Shown here piece after piece: positions 48,149-60,953 of a DNA stretch of 64,000 nucleotides. The translations under genes were made by a program, and so were the position numbers. This DNA is from Petrosia ficiformis. Lineage: Eukaryota; Porifera; Demospongiae; Haplosclerida; Petrosiidae. Within the stretch, counting starts at the first letter, position 1, and every line of letters begins with the position of its first letter. The DNA lies in the NCBI GenBank assembly GCA_947044365.1, contig OX345640.1, forward strand, positions 1,545,001-1,609,000, read 5' to 3'. A model generated the notes under the pieces. That model was not told where the DNA came from and searched no databases. It was given only the letters and a program-made list of their open reading frames with translations.

Positions 48149-51100
48149 ACCTTCTTCTAGTCAACTGAAGATGTTCACAATAAAATAGCAGCTGTGCATC
48201 CATTTCCATCATTTCTTGTTGAAGATTAGCTAAAGCCTTTAAGCCACCACTAATCTTCTCTTTCAGAGATGACCTTACACTCTCAAGCTCTTTGACTTTA
48301 GTTTCCATCAACTGATGGTTTCCATGCATGAGCTGTACAAGTCTTTGGTTGCTAAGACTGACATTAGCCAATGCACCTGCATCACCATTACCTAGAACTC
48401 TTTGTATAGTGACCTGCAAACTCTAACAATGGATAGATTGATGGATGAATGGATGGATGGATTGATAGATGGATGGATCGGTGGATGGATAGACGGATTG
48501 ATGAATGGATGGATGGATGGATGGATGGATGACTGGATGAATCGGTGGATGGATAGACAGATTAATGAATGGATGGATGGATGGATGGATTGGTGGATGG
48601 ATAGATGATGGATTGATGGATTGGTGGATGGATTGGTGGATGGATAGATGGATGGATGGAATGAAAAGGACAAAGAGTAGTCAACACATGTCCTGGTATT
48701 ACATATGATACAGATATCAGATATGTGCACCATTAATTTTATGAAGTCAAATAATGAAAAATGGAAAATAATTATTACACAGACCTGAGCCATAGACTGT
48801 TGCTCTTGAGCTACTTTCTCTATTTCTTGTAAATTGACATCTTGAACTATATTCTTAATAGTTTCTCTTTTGATCAACTGCTCTGCAGAACCTTAAAGAG
48901 AAAGAGTATTTGAAAAACCTGTTCTCATAACAGGTTTTATAAATTTCAGACTGACCTATTAATTGTGTTGCTAATGCTTGCAACTGTTCTAATGATGTTT
49001 CATTGACCTTTGAAGTTTGAAATTAAATAGTGATAATTTTAGTGTATAGTTATATTGTGTCTAAGTAGTTAACTAAAAGTGCCCATTATTCATTATAACT
49101 ACATGTAGATGATACATGTACAAATACAGTTATAGTTTAAAGTCACAGTACCTACCGTAGGTAGTGTTTTACACAAGAGGTGGTAGGTACCAAGGCACTC
49201 CCACACACCCTTTAGTCTTACCACTGATGCACTCCTTCACCCATAATATTTATCCTGATGGAAACACTGCCTTAAGTACATACGAGTTATAGTTACAGTT
49301 AACTTAAAACAACACTGATCAAACCATGAGAGGAAGGAGAACAGATAGATTCCTCATATTTCTCACCTGTTTCAAAGCTTCACTACATTCTCTTATCAGA
49401 TCAGGTAAACTGCTATGTTCATCTTGTGAACTAATCCACTCATACAAAGATCCCTTGTGTCCATCAAATGCCCCATGACCCAATGAAGATGGTAAAACAA
49501 CCTTCTTTAATATCTCAAGCTGATTTGGAGACCTGCAGTCATTATTGATTAGTATATAAATGAATGAGAACACATACATCCCTATACACCTACTATAATT
49601 CTTATACCATGCCATAATGTATAAATACAACATTATTTCTTGATTTCTCATACAAAGAAGCAACCAAATTACTCCATCTAACCTTGTTAGAAGATCTTCA
49701 TAACTTGATCTAGAGCTCTGATGATTCACAAGTCCCCATCCAAGAGCTCGATGATGTTTATCAAATGTTCTACAAGGAAAATGAATTGTGAATTGATTGA
49801 CGTAATGATCAATTCATTCATGAATAATTAAAGTAGTAACTAGTTAGTGATCCACAAAAAAAACTGAACGACCTTGGATATCTACTTGAAAGATTTAATC
49901 GATATTGCAATACGTATACTATTAATGTCATTTCTTTTGATTATATATAACATCCCATTAATCGCTTTTATGATACTCCTAATTATTGATAAATTCTCAT
50001 TTTCATTGAAATAATCAGAAACGAGAAGGTAGATATAATATCGGATCGATATCAGTATATGTAATTATTATTGGTTTATCTGAATATCTTATCAGCGCAT
50101 TACTGTCATTCAATTCTCTTGAATAATTATGAATATAGAACAGATATTCAGTACACTTATTATATATCAAAAATAAATATCAATAGTGACTGACAGGTCA
50201 CTATGATTACAGTAACCCATTCTACCTATGTGGGCGAGTTAATATCAGCATCTCATTACTATTATAGTACTCACACATAATGTACCTGTGAATTGCAGAG
50301 AAATTGTGTAATAATGCTTGCCAGCCAATCCATTGTAAATGAGTATTAGTTCTTAACTGTTGACTAGTACTGATTAGACGTAGTGCCTCTTGTGCAAACA
50401 GATTACCTAGATTTAGTTGATGTTGTAGAGCAGTAGGAGATGGAGAAGAAGTGAGTTGAGTTAATAGAGATTCGATTTTCTGGTTTCTTGTGTATGGCTG
50501 ATGTAAGTAAGGGTACTGTGGTGTGACCTCTGGTCGGAAAAATACAAAGACAGGTTTCTCGTCCTGTAGAGATAGGATATATGTTATCTTGACATGTAGT
50601 CATATATATACAATGTAGTATAGTCTTAGATCATGTGGATATGAAATACAAAGATGGGAATCGCTCTGTAGAGATGGCATATATTATCATGTGAAATGTA
50701 GTCATATATATAGTCTTAGATCAATTGGGTATGTAGTATGTTAGCTTGAATACTGCAGTTTCAATGGAGTGTAATATGATAGGTTCCTACCTAGCTTTTG
50801 AGAATGCAACAGGTAGCAGTGACAAACTACACATTTTAACTAGAGCGTTTCATTGCCCTTTGATAATGTTTTTATAAATATTTTTATCACATTGAACCAA
50901 ATCAACAATTACTAATGTCTTGAAATTTTAATCACCCTGATTCAGTGAACAACACTGAATTGTATGTTTAGTTAAGTAAGCAGTTTGGTTTAATGTTTGT
51001 TAAGTAAACTAAAATTAGTAATTGTTTTTTTTTGTTAACCTGTTAATAGTTTTAGTTCACTACTGAAAAAGCCAATCAAAACATGTCAACATTAGCTCAT

Positions 51101-52540
51101 TTATATGTTCTTAACAGTTGCAATTTTCTAACCCAAAATACTGATGAGTAGTGTGTATGACAGTGTCTCCAGACAAACACCAGACTACTAAATGGTCTCA
51201 TATTGAAGTACTATCATGTAATGTGTATGACAATGTCTCCAGACAAATGGTTCAGTAACACCAGACTACTAAATGGTCTCATATTAAAGTACAATCATGT
51301 AATGTGTATGACAATGTCTCCAGATAAATGGTTCAGTAACACCAGACTACTAAATGGTCTCATATTGGAGTACTATCATGTAATGTGTATGACAATGTCT
51401 CCAGACAAATGGTTCAGTAACACCAGACTACTAAATGGTCTCATATTAATGTAATGTGTATGACAATGTCTCCAGACAAATGGTTGTAACACCAGACTAC
51501 TAAATGGTCTCATATTGAAGTACAATCATGTAATGTGTATGACAATGTCTCCAGACAAATGGTTCAGTAACACCAGACTACTAAATGGTCTCATATTGAA
51601 GTACAATCATGTAGTGTGTATGACAAATGGTTCAGTAACACCAGACTACTAAATGGTCTCATATTGAAGTACAATCATGTAGCGTGTATGACAATGTCTC
51701 TAGACAAATGGTTCAGTAACACCAGACTACTAAATGGTCTCATATTGAAGTACAATCATGTAGCGTGTATGACAATGTCTCTAGACAAATGGTTCAGTAA
51801 CACCAGACTACTAAATGGTCTCATATTGAAGTACAATCATGTTGAATTTTCATTAGAAAACACATTCAATGCTTCTTATGTGCATGCAAAGTACTGTTAC
51901 CCAGGTAAGCATATTTATAAGATAAGGTGGGGTAATTCCGTTACACATTTAATGAGGAACTAACATCACAAGCAGTAACAAGGATAAACAGCTTTGTGAT
52001 TTTACTGTTAGCTATAATAAAAGTGTAGCATCTACTACTAGTCATTACAGCAATAAATAGTTTGTAAGTCCAACTTATACTGTAACAGCAACAGAGAAAT
52101 TTTGAATTTCTGGCATTGCCTTCTTCCCACTTTACCTTATGGAATCCATAGTAATGCACAGATCCTCTAAACTATTTGTAAGCTTAGTTTCAATTCAACA
52201 CGATTCTACTTAAGTATGCATATTTGTAGATGGATTCATGTGTGCATGTTGGTTAAACAATGATGTTGCACATTTTGCCAATACTTACCGTCCCAGCATC
52301 ATATGCTCCAAGAGTTTCCTTTGCATCAAGCAGATGTCCTTTAGATGAGAGGAGCACCACGTCCTTACTCCCTACCTTACATTTACGACCAAGAACAGAC
52401 TGCAAGGTGGACACACTATTATCAAACAAGATGAAAATTATACTCTACATTCATCATTTATATATACATCATTACTTTGCGGTTGGTGGTAGATTTTCAG
52501 CTAAAGAAACACCTTCTGAGACAAAAAATACTCGATACAT
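42707..52540 (-). CDS. RB1CC1: RB1CC1/FIP200 homologue, autophagy-initiation scaffold
   Basis: FIP200 scaffolds the ULK1/ATG13 complex and, through its C-terminal claw, binds autophagy receptors. Seventeen exons close in frame (966 residues): 52540-52476, 52415-52289, 50563-50286, 49769-49683, 49532-49367, 49007-48956, 48891-48785, 48422-48151, 48057-47958, 47634-47494, 47222-47119, 47032-45958, 45442-45408, 44387-44254, 44192-44174, 42903-42852 and 42793-42707. Order: ubiquitin-like N-terminus ([10 protein letters not shown]), ATG17-like helical region ([34 protein letters not shown]), a 358-residue exon with 17 QT motifs and a short coiled coil, then the claw ([33 protein letters not shown]). 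Human FIP200 has about 1,590 residues, largely because of a long coiled coil that is nearly absent here. Exon 15 (19 nt) is the least certain. Confidence 0.93.
43083..43290. mobile_element. MITE family with TIR CAGAGTTTTTGATA, copy 4
   Basis: TTTTTGATAAGCTCATATGG to TTCAAAAACTCT within FIP200 intron 15. It is followed by ACATAC-type simple repeat to about 43,440. Confidence 0.8.
43677..44133. mobile_element. TIR element carrying an open-frame fragment, FIP200 intron
   Basis: Ends TCAGGGTTGCCAGAT and ATCTGGCAACCCTGA in perfect inversion; ATTACAGT occurs close to both ends. Inside are repeated CATGAACTTT motifs and, at 43,844-43,975 on the plus strand, an open frame with a 14-residue repeat ([11 protein letters not shown] type) ending in a stop, preceded by TTTCAG. 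No transposase. Confidence 0.78.
44455..45015. repeat. Minisatellite, about 34-bp GGTACTG unit
   Basis: Degenerate tandem repeat of TATCAGTGCTGGTACTG plus TAGTACTGGAGTACTAG, with shorter variants toward the right. It lies in FIP200 intron 13. Confidence 0.93.
45096..45159. repeat. Perfect hairpin (inverted repeat)
   Basis: CAGAATGTTTCAACCTGGAG and its exact complement flank about 20 bp (CTTCTTACAGCTGAAAAAGA). The arms resemble the conserved 3' ends of Penelope-like elements, as does 23,990-24,025, so it may be an inverted pair of such ends. Confidence 0.85.
47290..47432. repeat. GATG/GATA microsatellite
   Basis: (GATG)n then GGTAGGTA then (GATA)n, in FIP200 intron 10, within 70 bp of both exons' splice sites. 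Confidence 0.92.
48425..48660. repeat. GATG microsatellite
   Basis: GGATGGATGGATTGATGGAT-type tetranucleotide array in FIP200 intron 7. It begins right beside the exon 8 acceptor (48,423). Confidence 0.93.
51140..51840. repeat. 81-bp minisatellite in FIP200 intron 2
   Basis: About eight copies of GTGTATGACAATGTCTCCAG ... CTAAATGGTCTCATATTGAA with a basic period of 81 bp (51223, 51304). Some units are shortened. Because 81 is divisible by 3, long open frames arise by chance. Confidence 0.93.
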
Positions 52541-52687
52541 CTTTGTTTTACTTGCAAATTTATATATCTGCCATCTAAATAAACTACTGCTTCCTCCACA
52601 TTCACTCTTATCAGCATGTAGGCGTGGCTACTAATAATTATTAATAGTTATAAATAAGTTTGTGTGTCTAGTTCTTGAAAAAATAAA

Positions 52688-54672
52688 TTAAATTTTGAAT
52701 TCCTCATCATTTGGATCTATGAATGGCTCTTCATGTTCTTTCCATATGCTTGAATCCAACAGCTAGTAATAACAAAAATAATAGCAAGATAGTGATGAGT
52801 CAGGTCAGTACAATACGATTTGGAAATCAGTATTCAATTGTATTGAGTACTGGACTGGACTGTGCATGCATGATCAAATGTATGCCATAGTATTATTATT
52901 ACATAAATTCACTAATTGTTTATTAATGAAACAGATATGGTATCAACTGATGCATTCAAAAAAGGGTGATGGCAGTAAGTACTCAATACCAGGAATCGAA
53001 GTACTGGTATTGAAGAACTGCCTATTGCACTGTTTTACAATACATCATGCATACATACATGTATATGTACATAATTACAGATATGATACCTGTAATTTAT
53101 CCATCGGGAAGATGTGTAAGGCAGTATCATTGAATATATTAGGTATAATAAATAAAGGAAGTTGTGTCTCAACAAACCCATCTTTAATCTGAAAAGGAAT
53201 ATACAATTAGACATACATGCAAAACATAATTATAGTGATCAGATACTGATGTCCATATATGCTGATTTTAAATTAACCCTGCTTAACCCTTCATCTTTGA
53301 AAGTATAATTTCAATAGTTCAACAGATTATATGTATATATCAGGGAGGGAGGAACTTGTAGGGCAAGTTAAGCAAGTGCCTTATTAGTTACGTATTTGAG
53401 AGTTGCAAACTACGTCGCTAACACTTCACTCCTGCTGTATATATACCGTATTGGTCAATCTGTTCAATCATTTGACTACAGAACATAACTCTCCATACTT
53501 GCAGTGAAGCTCTAATAATATTCAATATTTCAAATTCTTTATAATTATATTACTCAAATATCTTACCTTTAAAAGGTAATATGATTTTTGAAAAAGCTGT
53601 TTATCAGTCATTCTATAAAATTAGTATAATTAGTTAAAACAATTTAATATCATTTAGTAGATATAATATTAACTAATATCTTCCATTGTTTCTACTAATA
53701 TCTTCTATTGTTTCTACTAATATATTTCTACTAATATCTTCTATTGTTTCTACTAATATCTTCTATTGTTTCTACTAATATATTTCCATTGTTTCTACTA
53801 ATATATTTCCATTGTTTCTACTAATATCTTCTATTGTTTCTACTAATATCTTCTATTGTTTCTACTAATATATTTCCATTGTTTCTACTAATATATTTCC
53901 ATTGTTTCTACTAATATCTTCTATTGTTTCTACTAATATATTTCCATTGTTTCTACTAATATCTTCTATTGTTTCTACTAATATATTTCCATTGTTTCTA
54001 CTAATATCTTCTATTATTTCTACTAATATATTTCTACTATTATCCACCATTGCTTCTACCAATACCTTGCATTGTGTCTCATGTTATCTGCCATTGTTTA
54101 TTTTTGCTAATACCTCACATTATTTCTACTAATATCTTCCATTGTCCTATTCAGAAATACCGATAATCAAAAGAAAGTAGTAGAAACTATGAAAGTAGAA
54201 TTAGCAGAAACAATGGAAGATATCAGTGGAATTAATCAATTACTTGTCTTGTCTGTATTAAATACATATGTACATACATACATGAACCTTATGAAATAGC
54301 TGGAAAATTTATTTCCTATGATAAGCATTTGATTGAGTTGTTGTGTTTTCCAGTTTGCATATAACAAATTGTTGTACATTGATACACTGCAATGAGGCAT
54401 ATAGAACAAAGTGGATACATCAATGCTGTGTCTACAACGCTAAGAGAAAGAGAGGGAGAACTACGTAAGTGGATAAATCAGTACTGTGTCTACAACGCTA
54501 AGAGAAAGAGAGAGAGAACTACGTAAGTGGATAAATCAGTACTGTGTCTACAACGCTAAGAGAAAGAGAGAGAGAACTACGTAAGTGGATAAATCAGTAC
54601 TGTGTCTACAACACTAAGAGAAAGAGAGAGAGAACTACGTAAGTGGATAAATCAGTACTGTGTCTACAACAC

Positions 54673-54722
<50 letters not shown>

Positions 54723-56194
54723 ACATAAATAAATAAATCAGTACTGTGTCTACAACACTAAGAGAAAGAGAGAGAGAGAACTACGTAAATGAATAAATCA
54801 GTACTGTGTCTACAATGCTAAGAGAAAGAGAGAGGGAGAGCTACGTAAGTAGATAAATCAGTACTGTGTCTACAACTCAGAAAGAAAGATGGTTACAGTA
54901 TGTATGTATATGAAGGTGGTCAGTGGTGTGGAAACAGCCAGTCAATAGCAGTCATTTGCATACCTCATTATATCCAATATTCTGAAGTCCAAATTTTTCT
55001 AATACATCTATCTCATCATCAGTTAGAATGGGATCATATATTAATGCTTGTTTGACCTATTATAGAATCAATACCAGTTTAACCTGTTTTCATTAATATA
55101 CATGTATACAACTGAAGCTTCTATGCTGTTCGTATTTATGACTTTGGTCATTACTACACCTGGCACTTATGCAGGAGTGCTATAAATTGATCAGCTCGTG
55201 AACAAAATTTCATCAATTTTTCAATCTAGAATTATTTGAATACATGGACAGTATAACTTGTTGAAAAATGCTGAATTCTTAGATTGGATTCGAACTCATG
55301 ACCAAGGCCAATGGAGTAAAACCAAACCATACGCTCTCACTGGGAAGCATAATTTCTCCATCTAACATAACTATTATTTATGTACAAACATACTTATGTA
55401 CAAACATACACACATAAATACCTTTATTATCTCCATTAAACATAATAGAACAGACAACTGATACTGAGCTGTTAAATCACTGCTTACTCTACCAATACCA
55501 TAACATACTACTTTCTTTATATCAATTCCACTGTCATCAATGAGAGCTGGGCAATGATATATATACCAGTACATGCATAATTATAATTATAAATTATATA
55601 GCATTTCCATAGCATTTTTCATGGATATATAATTAGCTCAGCATACGTACAACAATACACAGGAAAGTGTGTGGTTGTATTTATGGTCCTTGTCGTAACA
55701 CAAAACTATCAATTTATAATTAATTTAATTTTTAACTAAACATGATTGTAGTTTAGTGTATTTAGGCTAATTCATTGTCTAACACACCAGACTACTCGGA
55801 TCAACAGAAGAGTTAATATTCATTACACCACACCACTGACCCATGGATAGTGAGTCAGAGGTGTGGTGTATATAGTATGAATATTAATGAGGTGCCATTC
55901 TTGTGAACCAACTAATGTACATATACAACATATAACATAGCGCTCACATTTAAGATATTCAGAATATTTCAAACAATTTTCATCACTCCTATACAAAGAT
56001 ATAATACTGAATGATATAGTCTGGACATTGCTTTAAACACATACTAACTTGAGCGTCGCTAATCTCTTGTATAAATTGTCATCTACTATATTCTCACTAC
56101 AAAATAGAGGGGTGTGTTTAGTGGAACGTGTCACTTGTCTCTTTGCACAGAGTGGATGTCCTTTAGTTACCAGCTTGAATCCATTTTCTTCCAT
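52688..56194 (-). CDS. SRRD: SRR1-like protein (SRRD)
   Basis: SRR1-domain protein. The plant relative affects circadian/light responses and animal SRRD has been tied to haem regulation; the molecular activity is unsettled. Eight exons in phase, 258 residues: 56194-56049, 55988-55948, 55546-55422, 55056-54964, 54439-54288, 53612-53567, 53188-53090 and 52762-52688. Family landmarks in order: VVCYGIGRVSSDLTAQYQL, YDPILTDDEIDVLEKFG, TLFYMPHC, MYNNLLYANW, MLIIGNKF, and a C-terminal FNDTALHIFPMDKL. The start is the first ATG of the open exon. The fifth exon's acceptor (CTCTTAG|CGTTGTAG) is the last of a series of near-identical acceptors in a 58-bp minisatellite, so splice choice here may vary. 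The FIP200 start codon lies only 147 bp downstream of the stop, on the same strand. Confidence 0.94.
53690..54060. repeat. Minisatellite TTTCTACTAATAT(C/A)TT...
   Basis: About 22-25-bp units TTCTACTAATATCTTCTATTG and TTCTACTAATATATTTCCATTG alternate, with longer-range periodicity. It lies in SRRD intron 5. Confidence 0.92.
54440..54895. repeat. 58-bp minisatellite containing repeated splice acceptors (SRRD intron 4)
   Basis: TGTCTACAACGCTAAGAG recurs at 54429 (true exon), 54487, 54545, 54603, 54661 and then about 54,748, 54,808 and 54,868. On the minus strand each unit reads CTCTCTTTCTCTTAG|CGTTGTAGACACAG..., copying the real acceptor and first exon bases, then a GTAGTT donor-like site 33 nt later. 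A (GA)n expansion lies at about 54,675-54,720. Confidence 0.93.
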
Positions 56195-56474
56195 TTATAT
56201 CATATGACCAACCTCCTTATTAAATATGTATTATCTCACCTAATGTGCTACAATGTTATATATATATATGTATCATGAATTCATGACATGACATGAATGA
56301 TTGTAAGCCTGAAGCCCTTTCTACAAGCCCAATGTATTATGCTAGAGATAGGTTATAAATCGAGTGAGGATATAATACACACACAATAATTATGACATCA
56401 TAAAAAATGAAAGTACAATAATTATAATTATGAAGAAGGGGTTGTTGCTGTGAATGTATGAGTATGTGTAAAAT
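56195..56474. promoter_or_regulatory. CWC25-SRRD spacer (SRRD upstream region)
   Basis: Both genes read leftward, so this 280 bp holds the CWC25 3' UTR and the SRRD promoter. It is AT-rich with (TA)n at 56,255. No core promoter motif could be assigned. Confidence 0.5.
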
Positions 56475-59400
56475 CTATCTTTTCATGAAGCTGTCATTAA
56501 GAGCACTTCTTGTTCTCTGTACTGAGTTGATGTTACGATGTATTCTATCCTCTAGTGTTTTTGATGATGTTAAAGATTGGACTTTTAGTGGTCTAGAGGG
56601 TGTGTGTATGCGTATGAATGAGAGAGAGAGAGAGAGAGAGAGAATATGGAAATTATTTGTCATTATAGATCTATCAACTCTAATTCATACATACTTGAGG
56701 AAATCATTTTGACTAGTGAGTGCTTCTTCCTCTTCTTTCTTCATTTCACTCTAAAGTTTAGCAAGTGACAGCATGTAAGTGGTTGTCATGGTAACATATA
56801 GTGACTTACCTCATACAGACGTACTCTTTTTTCTCTCTCTCTATCTCGTTCCCTAATAAAGAGATAACAGAATATAAAAATATATAATTTGGAAAGACAC
56901 TTGAAGTACTTACTTTGCTGATGCCATCATTTCTTGTCTTTTTCTTTCTAATTCAGCGGGGTCCATCCGCCGAGTCACAGAACTTTGTCCCGGTCTGGAA
57001 CCTTTGCTATTATAACCTTCCCTTGATCTTGAATCTCTGTATGACCTGGAACTTGAATGAGGACCTTCCTGTGATCTGGAATCTCTGTAAGATTCCTTTG
57101 ATCTGGAACTTCTATAAGAACCCAATCCAGACCCTCTGCTCTGTTCACTGGACCCATTAGATTGAATATTTCTATGTCCTCTATTGGATTCCCTGGTTGA
57201 GGTTTGATGTCGTCTTTCAGTCTCTCTCTGACGATATGGAGATCTGTCTCTATAACTACAGATAGTGAAACCTTAATAACAATGGTTGCACTAAAACACA
57301 CAAAGCATAACACAGTGAATATTGTGATATCCCAAGACTTATGGCTAACTACATTGTATCTTTAGTTTTGTTATCATAATTATATTCTTCCTGTATGGCT
57401 GACATATGTTATTCTTATATATTGTGTTATGAAGTCATTATTCTTATGTCATTGTGTTGTCTTGTTCATTTGCTAGACCACCTTGATTTGCCGTCAGTAT
57501 ATAAAGGCCACATTTGTTAGTTCTGATCCATGCTAAAATCACTAGGATTACAACAGAATAGTGATCAACAAGAAAGAGAATTGTGACAAAAATCCACTGT
57601 TTGCAGAGGAGGATAATTTCAATCAAAAGTTGTGCTTCAATTATGAAGTTAAGTCTTGTGAGACTAAAGATAGTACTTACTACTCACTGTTCTCTAGTTT
57701 CTTGTGGTGAAGGATCTCTGTGCCTTCTGTTTCGACTATCTGTATGTCTATGTCTTGAATAACTGCAACAATAAATCTTTGATCACATGACAATCACATG
57801 TTAATTCATAATATGACAAGATTATACTTGCTTATCATGTAATGTTTGGTTTGTGTATTTAACATAACACAATCACATGACAGATAATGACAAGTCAAGT
57901 GCCTATCATATGATGTCACATAATTACTCACTCATCAGAGTCACTGTCACTGCTGGCATCATGATGACTAGTCTTCTTTCTTTTCTTCTTTGACTTATGT
58001 TTGTGTTTCTTACCTTTGTCTTTGACAGCAAGCTATAAAAAATATTTATCAATTAGAATATAAATACAAATCACAAATCACAAAGGAAACCAACCTCTTG
58101 TAACTGTTTCATCTTGATGGGATTATTGAGTAAGCGTTTCTTAGCTTCTTCCTCTCTCTTTCTAGAAGGGAAATGATTTGTATAATTATATAAATTTCAA
58201 TTATGATTACAACAATTAATTAGGTACATTCTGAATATTGATTGATATATCACCTGATAATGAATAATGGATCTTCTCTGATCTTTACCTCCAAATCAAT
58301 AGACGTATTAGATGTATCAATAGATGCAAATAAAGCGCCTGGACCACTTTCCAATGCCTGGATAATTTTATGTGTTGTATAAATAAGTAAATATATGTAT
58401 GTGTATATATGTATGTATCAGAGTTTTTGATAAGCTCATATGGTGCACTATTGGCCCAAAGAGCTTCTTATTTGGCACTGCACATTTCTCTCTTTGTGCC
58501 AATGGTGCAGATAATTATGATTATATTGTCACTAACAGCATTAACTCTTTACTCATTGGCTCAAGATGTATTCCCAATGGTGCACAAACTAACCATTGTT
58601 GAGTCAATTTGGCCCATGTTTCAAAACATATCAAAACCTCTGGGTAAGGTATTGGTATAGGCAGTATTAGTACCCTATATTATCCAATATCTGAAGTACA
58701 ACACTAGTATTAAGTAGATAAGTATTAATATTTAACATACTATGTATATCCAGTTATCCACTGTACATGTTTGTTGAATTGCATACCTGTTTCTCTCTCT
58801 CCTCTTCTATTAATGTTGGGTCAACTGTTTTATCTATGGGTTTACCTAATAAATATTCATCTCTGTTAACGGTTCCAGGTCCTTTATATAACCAATCAAC
58901 TCTTTCATCACGAGCTCTAAATATTCATAAGATTTCATCTCATTATTATTTTATTCATAGATGATTAATTAATTAATTGGCATATACATGTACATGTACA
59001 TATACTTGTCCAATCTCTATTTGTGCAGAGTACACGATATGGTACTATACTAAATATATATAAATATATATACCCCACCACTAACTATATACTGCCCAAT
59101 ACATATTCCGGATAGTACCAATTAAAGGTTACATGAAGCATACCCCTTTTAGGAAAAGAAATATTGAAATTCATTAAACGTATTATAATACTCACTTCAT
59201 AACACCTGATTCTACGGCCATTTGTTGCATTTCTTCTCGAGCTCTTTCTTCCCGTATTTCTGCTTGAAGTTCAGCTATCCTTTTCCGTTCAGCTTCATCA
59301 CGTTGCTCCGCTTTCCAAACCCTTTCAAGGTTCTGCATTGTCAGCGGATGCCAACTCTTTTTAAGATTCTGAGGATCATAAAATATTGAACAACAATTAA

Positions 59401-59645
59401 CAACATAAACGTTTAATGAGGACCACAATAGCATCCTTGTTCCATTAATACTCAGGGTCTTATACAAAACACCGACTTACATTGGCCCATATTTGAGGGT
59501 AGAGCTGGGCCCAATACTCTTAGCTAGTTATACAACACTGAACAGTTATCATCATGTTTAGTGTTATATAACTCCAGTGGATGGCTGAGTGCCACACACC
59601 ACTCAGCCACCATTGACACAAATAAATAAACATAGATCTATAGAT

Positions 59646-59677
<32 letters not shown>

Positions 59678-59704
59678 TATACTCACCAAATCTCCTCCTC
59701 CCAT
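56475..59704 (-). CDS. CWC25: CWC25 spliceosome-associated protein
   Basis: CWC25 joins the activated spliceosome and promotes the first transesterification step, contacting the branch helix with its extreme N-terminus. Eleven exons in phase, 408 residues (human about 425): 59704-59687, 59368-59196, 58916-58787, 58357-58254, 58161-58095, 58032-57932, 57762-57688, 57255-56914, 56852-56810, 56750-56695 and 56592-56475. The conserved start MGGGDLNLKKSWHP is split after six codons by the first intron. Then follow a charged helix (EREEMQ-type), DWLYKGPG, NRDEYLLGK, IREDPLFIIR, a basic KHKHKSKKKRKK stretch, an SR-rich region, ELERKRQEMMASAK and the family C-terminus LEDRIHRNINSVQRTRSAL...FMKR. It is divergent from SNU13, another spliceosome gene, with 266 bp between starts. 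Confidence 0.97.
58422..58645. mobile_element. MITE family with TIR CAGAGTTTTTGATA, best-preserved copy
   Basis: CAGAGTTTTTGATAAGCTCA at the left and ATATCAAAACCTCTG at the right, 220 bp, in CWC25 intron 3. Shares ATTGGCCCAAAGAGCTTCTT and the central GTCACTAACAGCATTAAC with the other copies. Open frames through it are not genes. Confidence 0.85.
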
Positions 59705-59970
59705 TTTGAGTTTCTTGGTACAAGGGAGAGAATCACACAAAAATTATTGTTGTTGATACTTCTTAGCTTATTACTTTTTTAAACCACACCCTTCATACAT
59801 ACATAAATATAATATACATGTACATAATGCATAGTCATAATCCATGACGCTCTTGTGACGTTTATACTTACGCATGCTCAGCAGTTCTCCCTCGTGGTAA
59901 AGTAAAACAAACTCCTTTCCTCAGTGAAGCTCTATCTGCTGAGAGGATCTAATATTCAATTTTTTTTAAA
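59705..59970. promoter_or_regulatory. Bidirectional promoter region, CWC25 / SNU13
   Basis: 266 bp between divergent start codons, more GC-rich than its flanks, with GACGCTCTTGTGACG around 59,850. Inferred from layout; no assigned motif. Confidence 0.6.
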
Positions 59971-60819
59971 ATGGTCAGTTAACATTTCACTCAATAAACA
60001 AAATTCACTGCTTTTTTTTTGGTTAAAGGCTGAGGCTGATGTTGATAAAGTTAATCCGAAGGCTTATCCTCTCTCTGATCCACAACTTACGATCACTATC
60101 TTGGATTTACTACAACAAGCTACAAATTATAAACAGATTAAGAAAGGAGCTAATGAAGGTATGATATGAATTGGTATGTATGATGTATCATGATATTCTC
60201 AATCATTTATATTTAGCAACAAAGGCACTTAATCGTGGCATTGCAGAATTCATTGTAATGGCCGCAGACACTGAACCAATTGAGATTCTTCTCCATCTTC
60301 CCCTTCTGTGTGAAGACAAGGTATTTCACTATAACACGATATTTATACCACAGCTGGTAGTAGACCTAAACCAAAATACATTCCTTATTTCAAAGATATA
60401 TATATAATATTAATCTTCAACTTTCAGTTTTCTACTCAAAATCACTATACTCTTACTTGTGACATTTACAAATGCCATAGTTTAACTTTTCATTAAGAGT
60501 TTGGTAATCTAATGGGTATACTACTTCTCCCTGAAGAGCTTTCAGATCCCTTATCTATGATAACCTTAAAGTACCATCTAATTTTTATAATGTGTATTAT
60601 AGAGTTTACGTAACGTAACTTGTCACATACATTGCTTATAAATACATTTCGTTTCCATAGAATGTTCCTTATGTATTTGTGCCATCAAAATCTGCCTTGG
60701 GAAGAGCTTGTGGTGTCTCTCGTCCAGTGATTGCCTGTGCTGTTACAGTGAATGAGGGCTCGCAGCTCAAACCACAGATAACTGCCCTCCAGCTGTCCAT
60801 CGAAAAACTATTAATTTGA
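59971..60819 (+). CDS. SNU13: SNU13 (NHP2L1/15.5K), U4 snRNP and box C/D snoRNP protein
   Basis: L7Ae-family protein that binds the kink-turn of U4 snRNA and box C/D snoRNAs. Four exons in phase, 131 residues (human 128): 59971-59973, 60029-60158, 60217-60320 and 60661-60819. The first exon contributes only the ATG, directly before a GTCAGT donor. Recognisable blocks: [33 protein letters not shown] (the RNA-binding segment), [40 protein letters not shown] and the end SIEKLLI. The single-codon start exon means the start would be missed by simple open-frame searches. Convergent with CSN5, 134 bp apart. Confidence 0.98.
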
Positions 60820-60953
60820 TATTGATTTCATGTATTTTTTTTTGTTAATAACAATATTCTATTCATTGTCACCATTTTTTGTTATCACTGTAATTTTGAA
60901 TACAAACAAATGAAATAAACTTAACACACTGTAATTGTAAACTATGAGGAACG

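Noticed and set aside
51203..51963. Repetitive protein-like open frames of 83 and 115 codons
   Set aside because: The 81-bp minisatellite is divisible by three, so a stop-free frame simply repeats; it lies in a FIP200 intron with no start or splice context.
54288..54964. SRRD missing its conserved TLFYMPHC...IIGNKF core
   Set aside because: The exon is present at 54439-54288; it was hidden by the acceptor-bearing minisatellite upstream of it.
58399..58660. Two overlapping open frames in CWC25 intron 3
   Set aside because: They fall in a MITE; related frames at 41.7 and 43.1 kb occur in other copies of it.
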